Origin: Pseudomonadota bacterium
GTDB lineage: Bacteria; Pseudomonadota; Gammaproteobacteria; UBA5335
Reading direction: 5' to 3'
Assembly: GCA_034189865.1 (NCBI GenBank)
Contig: JAXHTV010000027.1
Span: 1 to 33,266, forward strand
DNA: 33,266 nucleotides
The notes under the pieces were generated by a model. It ran no database searches, was not told the origin of the DNA, and saw only the letters and a program-made list of their open reading frames with translations. Made by a program: the position numbers and the translations under genes. The stretch's first letter is position 1. Every line of letters starts with the position of its first letter. This document shows, piece after piece, positions 9,220-17,871 of the stretch.

Positions 9220-9263
9220 CCGGATCAGGCGGGGTTTTCTAACCCGGAAACGCCGTGATCCGG
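9220..9263. terminator. Second hairpin between convergent genes
   Basis: CCGGATCA plus GGCG (9220-9231) pairs with CGCC plus TGATCCGG (9251-9263), with one unpaired G. The stem ends one base from the stop codon of the minus-strand GNAT-nitrilase gene (9265-9267). Neither side has a proper T run. It probably serves as a transcript end for either strand. Confidence 0.45.
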
Positions 9264-9264
9264 C

Positions 9265-10821
9265 TTATTCTTCGCCTTTCCATTCAATGCGGTAGAGGTC
9301 ACGTCGCCGGTCCAGATAGTTTCGAACCGAGCCTTCGTTTTGCAGTGTTTGGAGCTTGTCCAAATCGACGTCGACGATTAGGGTCATCTCGGTATTGGGC
9401 GTGGTTTCGGCCATGATCGCATCGTGGGGGAAAGCAAAATCCGACGGCGAGAAAACCGCCGTTTGACCGTACTGGATGTCGACGTTATCAACCTTCGGCA
9501 GATTGCCGATACTCCCCGCGATCGCCACATAACACTCATTTTCGATCGCCCTGGCCTGGGCACAGCGGCGAACGCGCAAGTAGCCGTTCTTGGTGTCCGT
9601 CCAGAACGGGACGAACAGAATCTGCATTTCCTTTTCGCCAAGCAAACGTGCAAGCTCCGGAAACTCCACGTCGTAGCAGATGAGCACGCCGATACGACCG
9701 AAGTCGGTGTCGAAAAGCTTCAGATGGCTGCCGCCTTCCATGATCCAATCTTTTTTCTCATGAGGCGTGGGATGGAGCTTGTACTGCGATTCGACGGAGC
9801 CGTCACGTCGGCACAAGTACGCGACGTTGTAGAGCGCACCGTCTTCCAGCAGCGGCATGGAGCCGGCAACGACGTTGATGTTGTAACTCACCGCAAGTTT
9901 CGATATCTCATCCCGAATCCGGTCGGTAAATGTGGCCAGAAAACGAATGGAATCGGCCGAGCTGTACTGGTCCGACAGACCCATCAACGGCGCATTGAAA
10001 AACTCAGGGAACAGCGCGATATCGCAGCGATAGTCCGATAGCGCATCGATGAAGTATTCGACCTGCTGCAACAACTCCTCGACGCTGTTCATCTCCCGCA
10101 TCTGCCATTGCACGCAGCCGATTCGCGCCACGGTTTTCTTGGCCCCGAACAGTTTGGCGTGTTTGGGTTCGTAGTAGATGTTGAACCACTCGAGCAAAGT
10201 CGCATAGCCCTGCGATTCGCTGTCCTCGGGCAAGTAGCCTTTTAACACCCGCTTTACTTCGAAGTCGTTGGCAAGCTGGAAACTCAAAATCGGATCGTAA
10301 ATTTCCTTGCGGCGCACGGCCTCGATATATTTTTGCGGGGTTAGCGTGTCGGCATATTGCACATAGTTGGGAATGCGCCCGCCGGCGACGATGGCACGCA
10401 GATTCAGGTTTTTACAAAGCTCCTTTCGCGCCTCGTACAAGCGTCTGCCCAGGCGCATATTGCGATAATCAGGGTCGACGAAAACGTCCACCCCGTACAA
10501 CACATCGCCGTTGGGATCGTGCGTGGTCAAATACGCGTTGCCGGTGATTTCCTCATAGGTGTGCTCATCGCCGAACTTGTCGTAGTCGACAATCACGGCG
10601 AACGCCGCCGCCACCGGGCGGCCGTTGTCCTCGATGCAGATCTGTCCCTCCGGGAAGATCTTCAGCATCGACAAATACTTCTTCTTCGGCCAGGCACCAC
10701 CCATCCCCGGGTAAACCCGATCCATAATCGCTTTGATGTCGGCGTAATCTTCAACCTTGAGGTTTCGAAGGCTCAATTTGACATCGGAGGTGGCCTGCAA
10801 ACCTTCGTGCGTCGTTTCCAT
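9265..10821 (-). CDS. Bifunctional GNAT acetyltransferase-carbon-nitrogen hydrolase
   Basis: A 518-residue fusion. Residues about 15-200 are a GNAT N-acetyltransferase domain, with the acetyl-CoA-binding loop and helix around 120-135 (NMRLGRRLYEAR). Residues about 231-505 are a nitrilase-superfamily amidohydrolase with the complete catalytic triad Glu273 (FPEF), Lys348 (YKLHP) and Cys382 (ICYDVEFPE). The hydrolase would cleave an amide or nitrile bond and the GNAT domain would acylate an amine. The shared substrate is unknown. This domain order recurs in many bacteria, so the fusion is real rather than a sequencing artefact. The gene lies downstream of the phn-EamA block on the same strand but 243 bases away, so it is probably a separate transcription unit. 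Confidence 0.93.
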   Translation of the reverse strand: METTHEGLQATSDVKLSLRNLKVEDYADIKAIMDRVYPGMGGAWPKKKYLSMLKIFPEGQICIEDNGRPVAAAFAVIVDYDKFGDEHTYEEITGNAYLTTHDPNGDVLYGVDVFVDPDYRNMRLGRRLYEARKELCKNLNLRAIVAGGRIPNYVQYADTLTPQKYIEAVRRKEIYDPILSFQLANDFEVKRVLKGYLPEDSESQGYATLLEWFNIYYEPKHAKLFGAKKTVARIGCVQWQMREMNSVEELLQQVEYFIDALSDYRCDIALFPEFFNAPLMGLSDQYSSADSIRFLATFTDRIRDEISKLAVSYNINVVAGSMPLLEDGALYNVAYLCRRDGSVESQYKLHPTPHEKKDWIMEGGSHLKLFDTDFGRIGVLICYDVEFPELARLLGEKEMQILFVPFWTDTKNGYLRVRRCAQARAIENECYVAIAGSIGNLPKVDNVDIQYGQTAVFSPSDFAFPHDAIMAETTPNTEMTLIVDVDLDKLQTLQNEGSVRNYLDRRRDLYRIEWKGEE

Positions 10822-11064
10822 ACAATTCCATAAGAAAAAATGACGGGATACTCATCTCCAAGCGACCGGCAAATCCCGAACCGCCGCGGAAGGTTTAAGA
10901 TGATGCGGACTACCAAGCCCGTCAAGTAGCATCAAAAGCCGTGAAGGATACGAAGCCAGTATGAGGATGGCGGATCTTTATTCCAGACCTCACGCGAGGG
11001 GCACGCGACGACCCGACGTTCCCCTGGTCTCTAACCGGAGATGACGAGATTGTGCGCGGCCGTG

Positions 11065-11964
11065 CTAGCCTGCGGCCAGTTGCGCCGGAACAGCTGCCGG
11101 CCGTTCGGCCAACCCGACGATGATAAGCCCCGCCACCACCATGCCGGCGGCGACCAGTCGCTTACCCCAATGCGCTCGCTCCTTGAACAGCGTCATGGAC
11201 AACAACGTGGCGATGACAATGCCGGCATTGGTGTACGCCACTGCATGCGCCGCCGATATCCACTGCATGGCGTGAATAACCAATGCATACGCCGTGCCGA
11301 TGAACAGCCCACCGGTTAAAACATAAAGCAGCTTCGGGCGACAACGGGGAACCCACGCCGGGTGGTGATAACGATGGTGGAGGGTCAAGGCCACAAAAGA
11401 GGCGAAATAGCCGGCGGTGACAAAACCCAACTGTGCGCCGAAGCCGGGCAGGTAATCGACCGCCACCTTGTCGCTCAGCGAATAGATACTGGTGGATAGG
11501 GCCGCCAGGATAATCCAGGGCAGCGCCGCCCGTTCATGATCGCGACGGGCGGTTGAGGCCAGAAACAACAGCCCCACCACGCTCACCGCAATGCCCATCC
11601 ATACCCCCGGCCCCAAGCGCTCACGAAAGAACAACCATCCCCAAAAGGCGATCAACAGCGGTGAACTGCGAGCGATGGGGTACACAAACGCCACCGGCGC
11701 ATGGTGATAGGCCCGCCGTAGGCCCAGAAAATAGGCCGCGTTGGCGGTCATCGTGATCAGCAGAGTCAGAATCAGCGTGCTTTCCCAACGGGCGTCGACC
11801 ACCAGGCGATAGAGCGACCACGGCCCGAGTAAAACAAGGTGGGTCAATAGCCCCCACCACAGGAAATTGCACTCGCTGGGCACATAACGGGCCAATAGGT
11901 TCCAAACAACGTGGAGAACCACCGATCCGGCGATGACCCATGCCGCCCACTCAGCCCCGGGCAC
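11065..11964 (-). CDS. EamA/DMT-family transporter
   Basis: A 299-residue integral membrane protein with about ten predicted membrane segments arranged as two EamA repeats (about 8-140 and 150-290). It belongs to the drug/metabolite transporter superfamily, whose members export or import amino acids, sugars, nucleotide derivatives and other small molecules. It starts with GTG (11962-11964), with GGAG ten bases upstream. It follows phnN by 80 bases on the same strand, with no terminator between them, so it may be the last gene of the phosphonate operon. If so, a role in moving an organophosphonate or a C-P lyase product is possible, but the sequence does not show a substrate. Confidence 0.87.
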   Translation of the reverse strand: MPGAEWAAWVIAGSVVLHVVWNLLARYVPSECNFLWWGLLTHLVLLGPWSLYRLVVDARWESTLILTLLITMTANAAYFLGLRRAYHHAPVAFVYPIARSSPLLIAFWGWLFFRERLGPGVWMGIAVSVVGLLFLASTARRDHERAALPWIILAALSTSIYSLSDKVAVDYLPGFGAQLGFVTAGYFASFVALTLHHRYHHPAWVPRCRPKLLYVLTGGLFIGTAYALVIHAMQWISAAHAVAYTNAGIVIATLLSMTLFKERAHWGKRLVAAGMVVAGLIIVGLAERPAAVPAQLAAG

Positions 11965-12044
11965 GGATGACGCTCTCCGGGATCATGCCGGGCCGAATCG
12001 AACCAGAAGAGAGGCCCTGCGGCCGACCGATAGAGGTGGCAAGC

Positions 12045-12605
12045 TCACGCCACCACTCGGCCGGCGTTGGTGATTAACCGCACCAGTTGATCGCCCGCGT
12101 CTTTCAGTGACGTATCGTTGTCGATGATGGTCATCCGCGGGTGAGCGGGCAATCGTAGACATTGCGTGCGCTGAAGGCGCTCGGCAATCTGTGTGTCCGA
12201 CTCGCGCCCCCTTTGGCGAAGTCGCTCTGCCAGCACGTCGGGAGAAACCCGAACCAGAATGGGGTGAAGTTCGCGATATCGTCGGGCCGCCTCGTCCAAA
12301 TAGCCGCGAGAGCCGTTCATGACCACGCTCAGCCCTTTGGACAACCAATGTTCGACCTCAAAGCCGATGCCGTAGTGCAGTCCGTGGCATTGCCAATGCA
12401 TCACGAAGCATCCCTTGTTTCGGTACTTCGCGAATTCCCGCTCCGTTAGCGCGATATGGTTTTCACCGCCGGCCTCGACCGGGCGGGTGATGTAACGATG
12501 GGCGAACATCACCTCGGCGTCGGCCAGCGGATGATGGCGGGCATAGCGCAGCAGGCTGTCTTTGCCCGAGCCGGATGCCCCCATGAGGTAGAAAAGCTCA
12601 GCCAT
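12045..12605 (-). CDS. phnN: Ribose 1,5-bisphosphate phosphokinase PhnN
   Basis: A 186-residue P-loop kinase that phosphorylates ribose 1,5-bisphosphate to PRPP, the salvage step that returns the ribose of C-P lyase intermediates to metabolism. The guanylate-kinase-like P-loop GASGSGKDS lies at residues 9-17, and the length matches the family. The start at 12605 was chosen because it places the P-loop at the usual distance from the N-terminus and overlaps the phnM stop by eight bases. The open frame continues upstream to 12638. It is the last recognised phn gene of the operon. Confidence 0.94.
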   Translation of the reverse strand: MAELFYLMGASGSGKDSLLRYARHHPLADAEVMFAHRYITRPVEAGGENHIALTEREFAKYRNKGCFVMHWQCHGLHYGIGFEVEHWLSKGLSVVMNGSRGYLDEAARRYRELHPILVRVSPDVLAERLRQRGRESDTQIAERLQRTQCLRLPAHPRMTIIDNDTSLKDAGDQLVRLITNAGRVVA

Positions 12606-13749
12606 GGTCGTAAACGCTTCGGTAGACCTCAACGCCACCGACCCAAACGGCGGATACCTGCGGCAGCCCCTTGGGCCGGTCCACGGCGATCAGATCCGCT
12701 CGCTTGCCCTCCGCGATTTCGCCCCGGTCGGACAGCCGGGCGGCGCGCGCGGGGTTCAGTGTCACCATACGCACCGCCGCCGGCAGATCGAGATCGGATT
12801 GCTCGGCCACCCGCATCATCGAAACGATCAGTGCCGCGGGTGAATAGTCGGCGCAGAAGCAGTCGGCCAGGCCGGCATGAATGGCATCAATGGCTTTCAT
12901 CGATCCCGACTGGCTCTGACCCCGCAAGATATTGGGTGCGCCGAAAATGGTGGTCATACCTGCCGCTTTGGCGGCTTCGGCCGCCTCCAACGAAACGGGA
13001 AATTCCGATATTTCAGCACCGATCCCCCGCATAGTCGCCACCCGCTCCGGACTGTCATCGTCGTGACTGGCAACCGAAATCCCGGCGCGATGGGCCGCCG
13101 CGGCCAAGCGCTGCATCCGGTCGAACGCACCGCTGGCCGAAGCCACTTTCCGTTCGAGAATACCGTCCAGTTCATCCGCCGTTTTCTTATAGGTGCGCTC
13201 AAGATAGCTGCGATAGGCCGCGATGTCTTTAAACTGCCCCTGGCCCGGCGTGTGGTCCATCATGGAGACCAGATGCATGGCCTCTTCTGTCAATAAATTC
13301 TCCAGCACCACCAGCCCCGTCTCGTCGGTGATTTCGTAACGACAGTGGACCCGGTTATCCACCAGCCCATGCGGTTGCCACGCATGCACCGCGCGGGCGA
13401 TATCGGCGGCGAAATGATTGTTACGCACGCCCAGCTCGTCGTGAGCAAAGGACAGTGCGTGGAACACCGTCGTAATGCCTGCCGCGGCATTACGTTTATC
13501 GGCCTGGGCACACGCGAAGTCGAGTGGAAAGTGAACGTTGGGCCGAGGCTCGACCTCCTTTTCCAAGGCGTCGCAATGCAAATCGATCATGCCGGGCAGC
13601 ATCATCTTTCCGCCCAGGTCGATCACCTCCGCGCCTGGGCTGCCGGCCGGATCGACCGCTCGAATCCGTCCGTCCTCCACCAGAATGCTGCCGTCTCGAA
13701 TGACGTCATCGCTCAACACGAAATCGGCGTTCACGAATAGCTGTTTCAT
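12598..13749 (-). CDS. phnM: Alpha-D-ribose 1-methylphosphonate 5-triphosphate diphosphatase PhnM
   Basis: A 383-residue amidohydrolase-superfamily enzyme that removes pyrophosphate from the triphosphorylated ribose 1-alkylphosphonate made by the PhnG-H-I-L proteins, giving the substrate of PhnJ. The N-terminal beta-sandwich is followed by the metal-binding motif DLHCDALEK near residue 57, and later His and Asp residues (SHDDD) fit the amidohydrolase barrel. The length is typical. The start overlaps the phnL stop in an ATGA arrangement (13746-13749), and the end overlaps phnN, consistent with translational coupling. Confidence 0.96.
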   Translation of the reverse strand: MKQLFVNADFVLSDDVIRDGSILVEDGRIRAVDPAGSPGAEVIDLGGKMMLPGMIDLHCDALEKEVEPRPNVHFPLDFACAQADKRNAAAGITTVFHALSFAHDELGVRNNHFAADIARAVHAWQPHGLVDNRVHCRYEITDETGLVVLENLLTEEAMHLVSMMDHTPGQGQFKDIAAYRSYLERTYKKTADELDGILERKVASASGAFDRMQRLAAAAHRAGISVASHDDDSPERVATMRGIGAEISEFPVSLEAAEAAKAAGMTTIFGAPNILRGQSQSGSMKAIDAIHAGLADCFCADYSPAALIVSMMRVAEQSDLDLPAAVRMVTLNPARAARLSDRGEIAEGKRADLIAVDRPKGLPQVSAVWVGGVEVYRSVYDHG

Positions 13750-14477
13750 GGCGTGGCCACCTCGTCCAAAACCTGCTCAAGGCCCGAGGGGGGCTCGAGT
13801 TCAACCACCTCGTCGGCCAATCGCTTCACCAGATCGGGATCATGCAAAATCGCGAGCATGGCGATGCCTTCGTCCTTGAGTTGCTTAAGCAAACCGACGA
13901 CGCGCTGGGTAATCCGGGGATCCAGGCTCGCCGTGGGTTCATCGAGCATCAACAAGCGTGGCCTGGCGACCAAACCGCGGGCGAGATTCACGCGTTGCTT
14001 CTCCCCGCCCGAGAAGGTCGATGGCGATATCCCCCACAAACGTTCGGGCAGACTGAGCGCCCGCAACGCCTCGTGCGTGCGCGCGCGCGCAGTCTGCCGA
14101 TCCACGCCGCGGCGGATCAATGGTTGGGCGACCACGTCTTCGGTGGCTTGTCGCGGCAGAACGCGCAGGAACTGGGTCACAAAACCGATTTCAGCTCGAC
14201 GCAGCGCCAGAATGTGATGCTCGTCGGCTCCGGCCAAATCGACGGTGGCCCCGTCCCGGGTTCTAAACAGCATCCGCCCGGCGGTGGGAATATACGTGCG
14301 ATAGATGCCGTTGAGGACAGTGGATTTCCCTGAACCCGTCGGCCCCACCAAGGCCGTCAGGCGGCCAGGGTATACCGTCAGATTCACTTTTTGGGATGAA
14401 GGGATCACCTTGCCCTGTTCGTGCAGGATGAATTGTTTCGAGAACCCTTCGACCTGCAAAATCGGCTCAAGTGGCAT
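13746..14477 (-). CDS. phnL: C-P lyase ABC-type ATPase subunit PhnL
   Basis: A 243-residue ABC ATPase needed, with PhnG, PhnH and PhnI, to couple phosphonate to the ribose of ATP. In the cryo-EM work on E. coli C-P lyase it pairs with PhnK as a dual ATPase module. Walker A GPTGSGKST lies at 45-53, the ABC signature FSGGEKQR at 155-162 and Walker B LLMLDEP at 175-181. There is no membrane domain. The start follows the phnK stop by 14 bases, and the stop overlaps phnM by four bases. Confidence 0.95.
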   Translation of the reverse strand: MPLEPILQVEGFSKQFILHEQGKVIPSSQKVNLTVYPGRLTALVGPTGSGKSTVLNGIYRTYIPTAGRMLFRTRDGATVDLAGADEHHILALRRAEIGFVTQFLRVLPRQATEDVVAQPLIRRGVDRQTARARTHEALRALSLPERLWGISPSTFSGGEKQRVNLARGLVARPRLLMLDEPTASLDPRITQRVVGLLKQLKDEGIAMLAILHDPDLVKRLADEVVELEPPSGLEQVLDEVATP

Positions 14478-14491
14478 GATTCAGTCCTCCA

Positions 14492-15322
14492 CTAAAGCGC
14501 CGACGCCACGAGGCGCTGAGTGTAGGCGTGCTGGGGATCTTCCAAGATCTGGTCGGTGAGTCCCGATTCCACGACCCGGCCGTACTTCATGACCAGGGTC
14601 CGGCCCGCGAGCAGCCGAATCACGCCCAGATCGTGAGTGACCACAATCATGGCCGTCTCGCGCTCCTGTTGGAGCTCGAGGATTAAATCCAAGATCGCCG
14701 CCTGAACGGAAAGATCCAAGCCGGTGGTCACCTCGTCGAGAAGTAGCAACGGGGGATCAGTGGCCAATGCCTTGGCAATCTGCACGCGCTGTTGCATGCC
14801 GCCCGAAAAGGTGCCGGGCAATTCATCCATTCGCTGCGCCAAGACTTCGGCGCGCGACAACAGGTTGATTGCCCGCTCGCGGATCGCCCGGTAGTTGTGG
14901 CGGTCGGCCATTAAAAGACGCTCGGCAATGTTGCCGCCGGCCGAGATCTCGAAGTTCAGTCCCTGATGGGGATTTTGATACACCATCCCGAAGCGGTGAT
15001 TGGCCAGACGGCGCCGCTGGGCCGCGTTCAACTCAAACAACTCGTATCGCTCGCCCCGGTCGAAAAACGTCGCCTGCCCGGCGGTGGGTTCCTGATCGAA
15101 ATAGAGACATTTCACAGCCGTCGATTTGCCCGAGCCCGACTCCCCCATGATGCCGAGAATCTCACCCTGGTGGAGATCGAACGAAACCTCATGGGCGGCG
15201 ACCACGCTGGCGCAGGCCGGGCAGATATTGGTCTCGAATTTCGGGCCGGTCGACTCGAAACAGGCCGGACACCCCGGGCCGTAGACCTTCGACAACCCAA
15301 CCACTTCGAGCACCTTACTCAT
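14492..15322 (-). CDS. phnK: C-P lyase ABC-type ATPase subunit PhnK with Cys4 insertion
   Basis: A 276-residue ABC ATPase that docks on the PhnG2H2I2J2 core near PhnJ. Walker A GESGSGKST is at 60-68, the signature FSGGMQQRVQ and Walker B LLLLDE follow, and the C-terminus is a typical PhnK end. Between the first strand and Walker A there is an insertion with two CPAC motifs (Cys18-Cys21 and Cys34-Cys37), a likely zinc-ribbon-like knuckle. As I recall it, E. coli PhnK lacks this segment. The start at 15322 overlaps the phnJ stop by eight bases. The frame is open upstream to 15589, but that part is antisense-like shadow of phnJ with no family similarity. Confidence 0.95.
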   Translation of the reverse strand: MSKVLEVVGLSKVYGPGCPACFESTGPKFETNICPACASVVAAHEVSFDLHQGEILGIMGESGSGKSTAVKCLYFDQEPTAGQATFFDRGERYELFELNAAQRRRLANHRFGMVYQNPHQGLNFEISAGGNIAERLLMADRHNYRAIRERAINLLSRAEVLAQRMDELPGTFSGGMQQRVQIAKALATDPPLLLLDEVTTGLDLSVQAAILDLILELQQERETAMIVVTHDLGVIRLLAGRTLVMKYGRVVESGLTDQILEDPQHAYTQRLVASAL

Positions 15323-16208
15323 TGATCTGCTCCAGTTGTCGCTCGCATTGCCGGGCCTCGCGTTGTTCGTTGCACCAGTCGGTATCGGAGCATTGATGCA
15401 CTTTGTCACCGCTGTTGGCGTCGATGAACTCGTCCAGAAAACTGTCGGTGCAACCGCAAACGGCACAGGGCCGACGGCGCCCAACGCCGTCCAGAAACGT
15501 CTCGACCCGGAACGGCACATCCTCAAACGCCAACGGCTCGGCGTCGGTGTAGGGAGGCACGGCGTAGATCTTTTTCTCGCGGCCCGCACCGAACAGGATC
15601 AACGCCTCGGAGCGGTGGATTTTGGGCACATCCCAGCGCGGTATAGGCGAGGGATCCAGTACGTAATATCCGTTCACTCGCGTGGGGTAGCGATGGGAGA
15701 TGGTGATTTCGTCAAACTGGACGATGTCTTCGTAAAGCTTCACCAACAGGCGTGAGTAGTCCGCCTCGCCGTGGAGGATTTTGCGTTTATCCTCAGATGG
15801 CTCGACCACCACCAGAGGGTCCGGATACGGCACTTGCAAAATCAGCAGTTGATCCTTCCGTAGTGGCTTTTCGGGGATGCGATGTCGGGACTGGATCAGA
15901 TCCGCCTCGCCGGTTTTGGCAGTGGTGTCGATTCCGGGGCAGGTCATCTCGATGAAGCTGCGCAGGTTCACGGCGTTCACGGAATCGTCGGACCCTTGAT
16001 CGATCACCTTCAAGGTGTCGTCCGGGCCGATCAAGGACAGGGTGAGCTGCAATCCCCCGGTGCCGAAGCCACGCCCCATGGGCATCTCCCGGCTGGAATA
16101 CGGCACTTGGTAACCGGGCAAGGCAATGGCCTTGAGAACGGAGCGACGGATCTCCTTCTTGGCGAACTCGTCTAGAAAACCGAACGGGTAAGACGACGGC
16201 GCGCTCAT
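15315..16208 (-). CDS. phnJ: Alpha-D-ribose 1-methylphosphonate 5-phosphate C-P lyase PhnJ
   Basis: A 297-residue radical SAM enzyme that breaks the carbon-phosphorus bond, giving the hydrocarbon and ribose 1,2-cyclic phosphate 5-phosphate. The unusual C-terminal cluster motif C-x2-C-x21-C-x5-C is exact (Cys248, Cys251, Cys273, Cys279). Gly32 lies in the conserved PGYQVP segment and corresponds to the glycyl-radical residue of the E. coli enzyme. The last cysteine of the motif corresponds to the catalytic thiyl residue. The start at 16208 overlaps the phnI stop in ATGA and puts Gly32 at its canonical number. The frame is open to 16307 without family similarity. All key residues are intact, so an active lyase is expected. 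Confidence 0.97.
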   Translation of the reverse strand: MSAPSSYPFGFLDEFAKKEIRRSVLKAIALPGYQVPYSSREMPMGRGFGTGGLQLTLSLIGPDDTLKVIDQGSDDSVNAVNLRSFIEMTCPGIDTTAKTGEADLIQSRHRIPEKPLRKDQLLILQVPYPDPLVVVEPSEDKRKILHGEADYSRLLVKLYEDIVQFDEITISHRYPTRVNGYYVLDPSPIPRWDVPKIHRSEALILFGAGREKKIYAVPPYTDAEPLAFEDVPFRVETFLDGVGRRRPCAVCGCTDSFLDEFIDANSGDKVHQCSDTDWCNEQREARQCERQLEQINE

Positions 16209-17320
16209 GACCGCGACTCCGCCGGGGCGTGCTTCTGTTGTGTGGCACGCAATCGATCGGTGTCGGACTGAAAAGTCACGTAGTGCGGTAGCTTGTAGTG
16301 GGTGCAAAAACCCATGGAATCCACACCATCGATATGCAACAAGACAAACTCGGGATCTTCGGACGGATGCGCCGGACCGTCTTTCATGCCCTTTTGCAAA
16401 GCACGATCCAAAATCGCCATGGAAATCGCCTTGACTTCGTTATGACCGAAACACGCGCCGTAGCCCAGGGTAAAGGTCGGCCGGGCACCGTCGTCCGCTG
16501 CTTCGTACATGGCCACGACTTCGCATTCGGTGATCAAGATTTCGCCTGCCTCGATCAACTCTCCGCTCACCGGGTGCGGCAACATCACCGGCAGATAGCC
16601 CACCCGCAGCTCCGCGACCGTCGGATGAATATCGCCATAGCCCCGCATATTGGAGTAGGCCATAGCGAGCAACGAGCCCTGCTCGGCCCGGGCCATGGTC
16701 GCCAGTGCCGCCGAACGGGGCACGGGAAACAGCAAAGGCTCCCGGGTGATGTCAAACGGCGGTTGTTCCCGAGCGTCTTGCTGAATCGGCGGCAATAGGC
16801 CTTCGGCCCGCAAGTGATCCAGAACTTTCGGAAAGGTGTCGGGGATTTCCTCGTCCGGCATGTCGGCCAACCAGGACCGGGCGATGGCTTGGAAACGCGC
16901 CGGTGTTTCGTCCAGCAGATCCATACGCATCAGCCGCAGATGATAATCCGTGGTCGCCCCCAGCATCTGGCCGCCCGGAATGTCTTTGAAAGAAGCCGAT
17001 ATGCGTCGCACCAGCCGCATCCGGGTGCTATCGACCGGCGGTGTCTGGAGCAGACGCGGCTGGGTGGAGCGATAGGCCCGAAGCGCGAAGGCGGCTTCCA
17101 GGGTATCCCCCAGCGATTGTTTGATGGCCAAGGCCGCAAGCTTCGGGTGATACAACCCCCCTTCGGACATCACGCGCCCGTGCAGGAAGCGCAACTGGGT
17201 TTGAATCGGCGCCAGCGCCAGTGGCTCACCCTGCTCGCCCTGCTCGGCCCGCAAGTATTCGAGTAGCGCCTCGGCGCCCTTGATGGCTTCAACGCCACCT
17301 TTGATCGCAACGTAGCCCAT
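16205..17320 (-). CDS. phnI: C-P lyase core subunit PhnI
   Basis: A 371-residue core subunit of C-P lyase. With PhnG, PhnH and PhnL it replaces the adenine of ATP by the phosphonate to form ribose 1-alkylphosphonate 5-triphosphate. PhnI alone has purine nucleosidase activity in vitro. The N-terminus MGYVAIKGG is the family signature, and the body includes the conserved LRVGYLPVMLPHP and THYKLPHYVTFQS segments. The start at 17320 shares one base with the phnH stop (TAATG on the coding strand). An open frame continues to 17365 but lacks family similarity. Confidence 0.96.
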   Translation of the reverse strand: MGYVAIKGGVEAIKGAEALLEYLRAEQGEQGEPLALAPIQTQLRFLHGRVMSEGGLYHPKLAALAIKQSLGDTLEAAFALRAYRSTQPRLLQTPPVDSTRMRLVRRISASFKDIPGGQMLGATTDYHLRLMRMDLLDETPARFQAIARSWLADMPDEEIPDTFPKVLDHLRAEGLLPPIQQDAREQPPFDITREPLLFPVPRSAALATMARAEQGSLLAMAYSNMRGYGDIHPTVAELRVGYLPVMLPHPVSGELIEAGEILITECEVVAMYEAADDGARPTFTLGYGACFGHNEVKAISMAILDRALQKGMKDGPAHPSEDPEFVLLHIDGVDSMGFCTHYKLPHYVTFQSDTDRLRATQQKHAPAESRS

Positions 17321-17871
17321 TAGTCCGCCTCGACGCGGGTCGTCCGCGGAAGACCGACCACACAACGCTCATCGGTGAGCAGAATGTCCACGCCCAGCGG
17401 GAATGCGGCATTCCACTGTTCCCGCGCCGACAACCAGGCTGGATTCAAACCCGCCAATGCCAGATGCGCCACCCGCTCGATCCCGGGGCCCGATAACCGG
17501 AGGCGCAAACCACCCTGGCCCAGTGATTTGACGCAAATGATTAAGGTCGCCGCTTCATCCGGGCACGTCAGCGTGCCGAGCTTGGGCTGAAAATCCGGCG
17601 ACCGCGAACCGTCGCACAGCACGTAGTTGGCCGCATCGACGGTGACCTGCTTCGCTTGAAGAAGCGGCCAATCGGTGGCAGGCAGCAGCGCATGGTCATC
17701 CGCCAGTGTGACTTCGCCGTCCAGCAAGCTTGCAAGCACACCCCGATAGGCCGCATCGCCGTTAAGCCAGCGCTCAAGATCGACCATGCAACCGGGATTG
17801 GCCATTGCCTCCACCAATTGACGAAAGATTCTTTGCTGACTGGGCGGTTGCCAAATGGGGTTAATCGTCAT
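17320..17871 (-). CDS. phnH: C-P lyase core subunit PhnH
   Basis: A 183-residue structural subunit of the C-P lyase core. It lies between PhnG and PhnI in the gene order, and its size is close to that of characterised PhnH proteins. Family features seen include the FRQLVEAMANPG motif near residues 16-27, the LPATDWPLLQA segment and the GPGIE motif near residue 129. PhnH has a PLP-transferase-like fold without catalytic residues, and its role is in complex assembly. The start overlaps phnG by 11 bases, a typical coupled junction. Confidence 0.95.
   Translation of the reverse strand: MTINPIWQPPSQQRIFRQLVEAMANPGCMVDLERWLNGDAAYRGVLASLLDGEVTLADDHALLPATDWPLLQAKQVTVDAANYVLCDGSRSPDFQPKLGTLTCPDEAATLIICVKSLGQGGLRLRLSGPGIERVAHLALAGLNPAWLSAREQWNAAFPLGVDILLTDERCVVGLPRTTRVEAD

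Noticed and set aside
15323-15589. N-terminal extension of phnK frame by 89 residues
   Set aside because: It lies inside phnJ in another frame, lacks PhnK similarity, and the inner ATG overlaps the phnJ stop as is usual in this operon.
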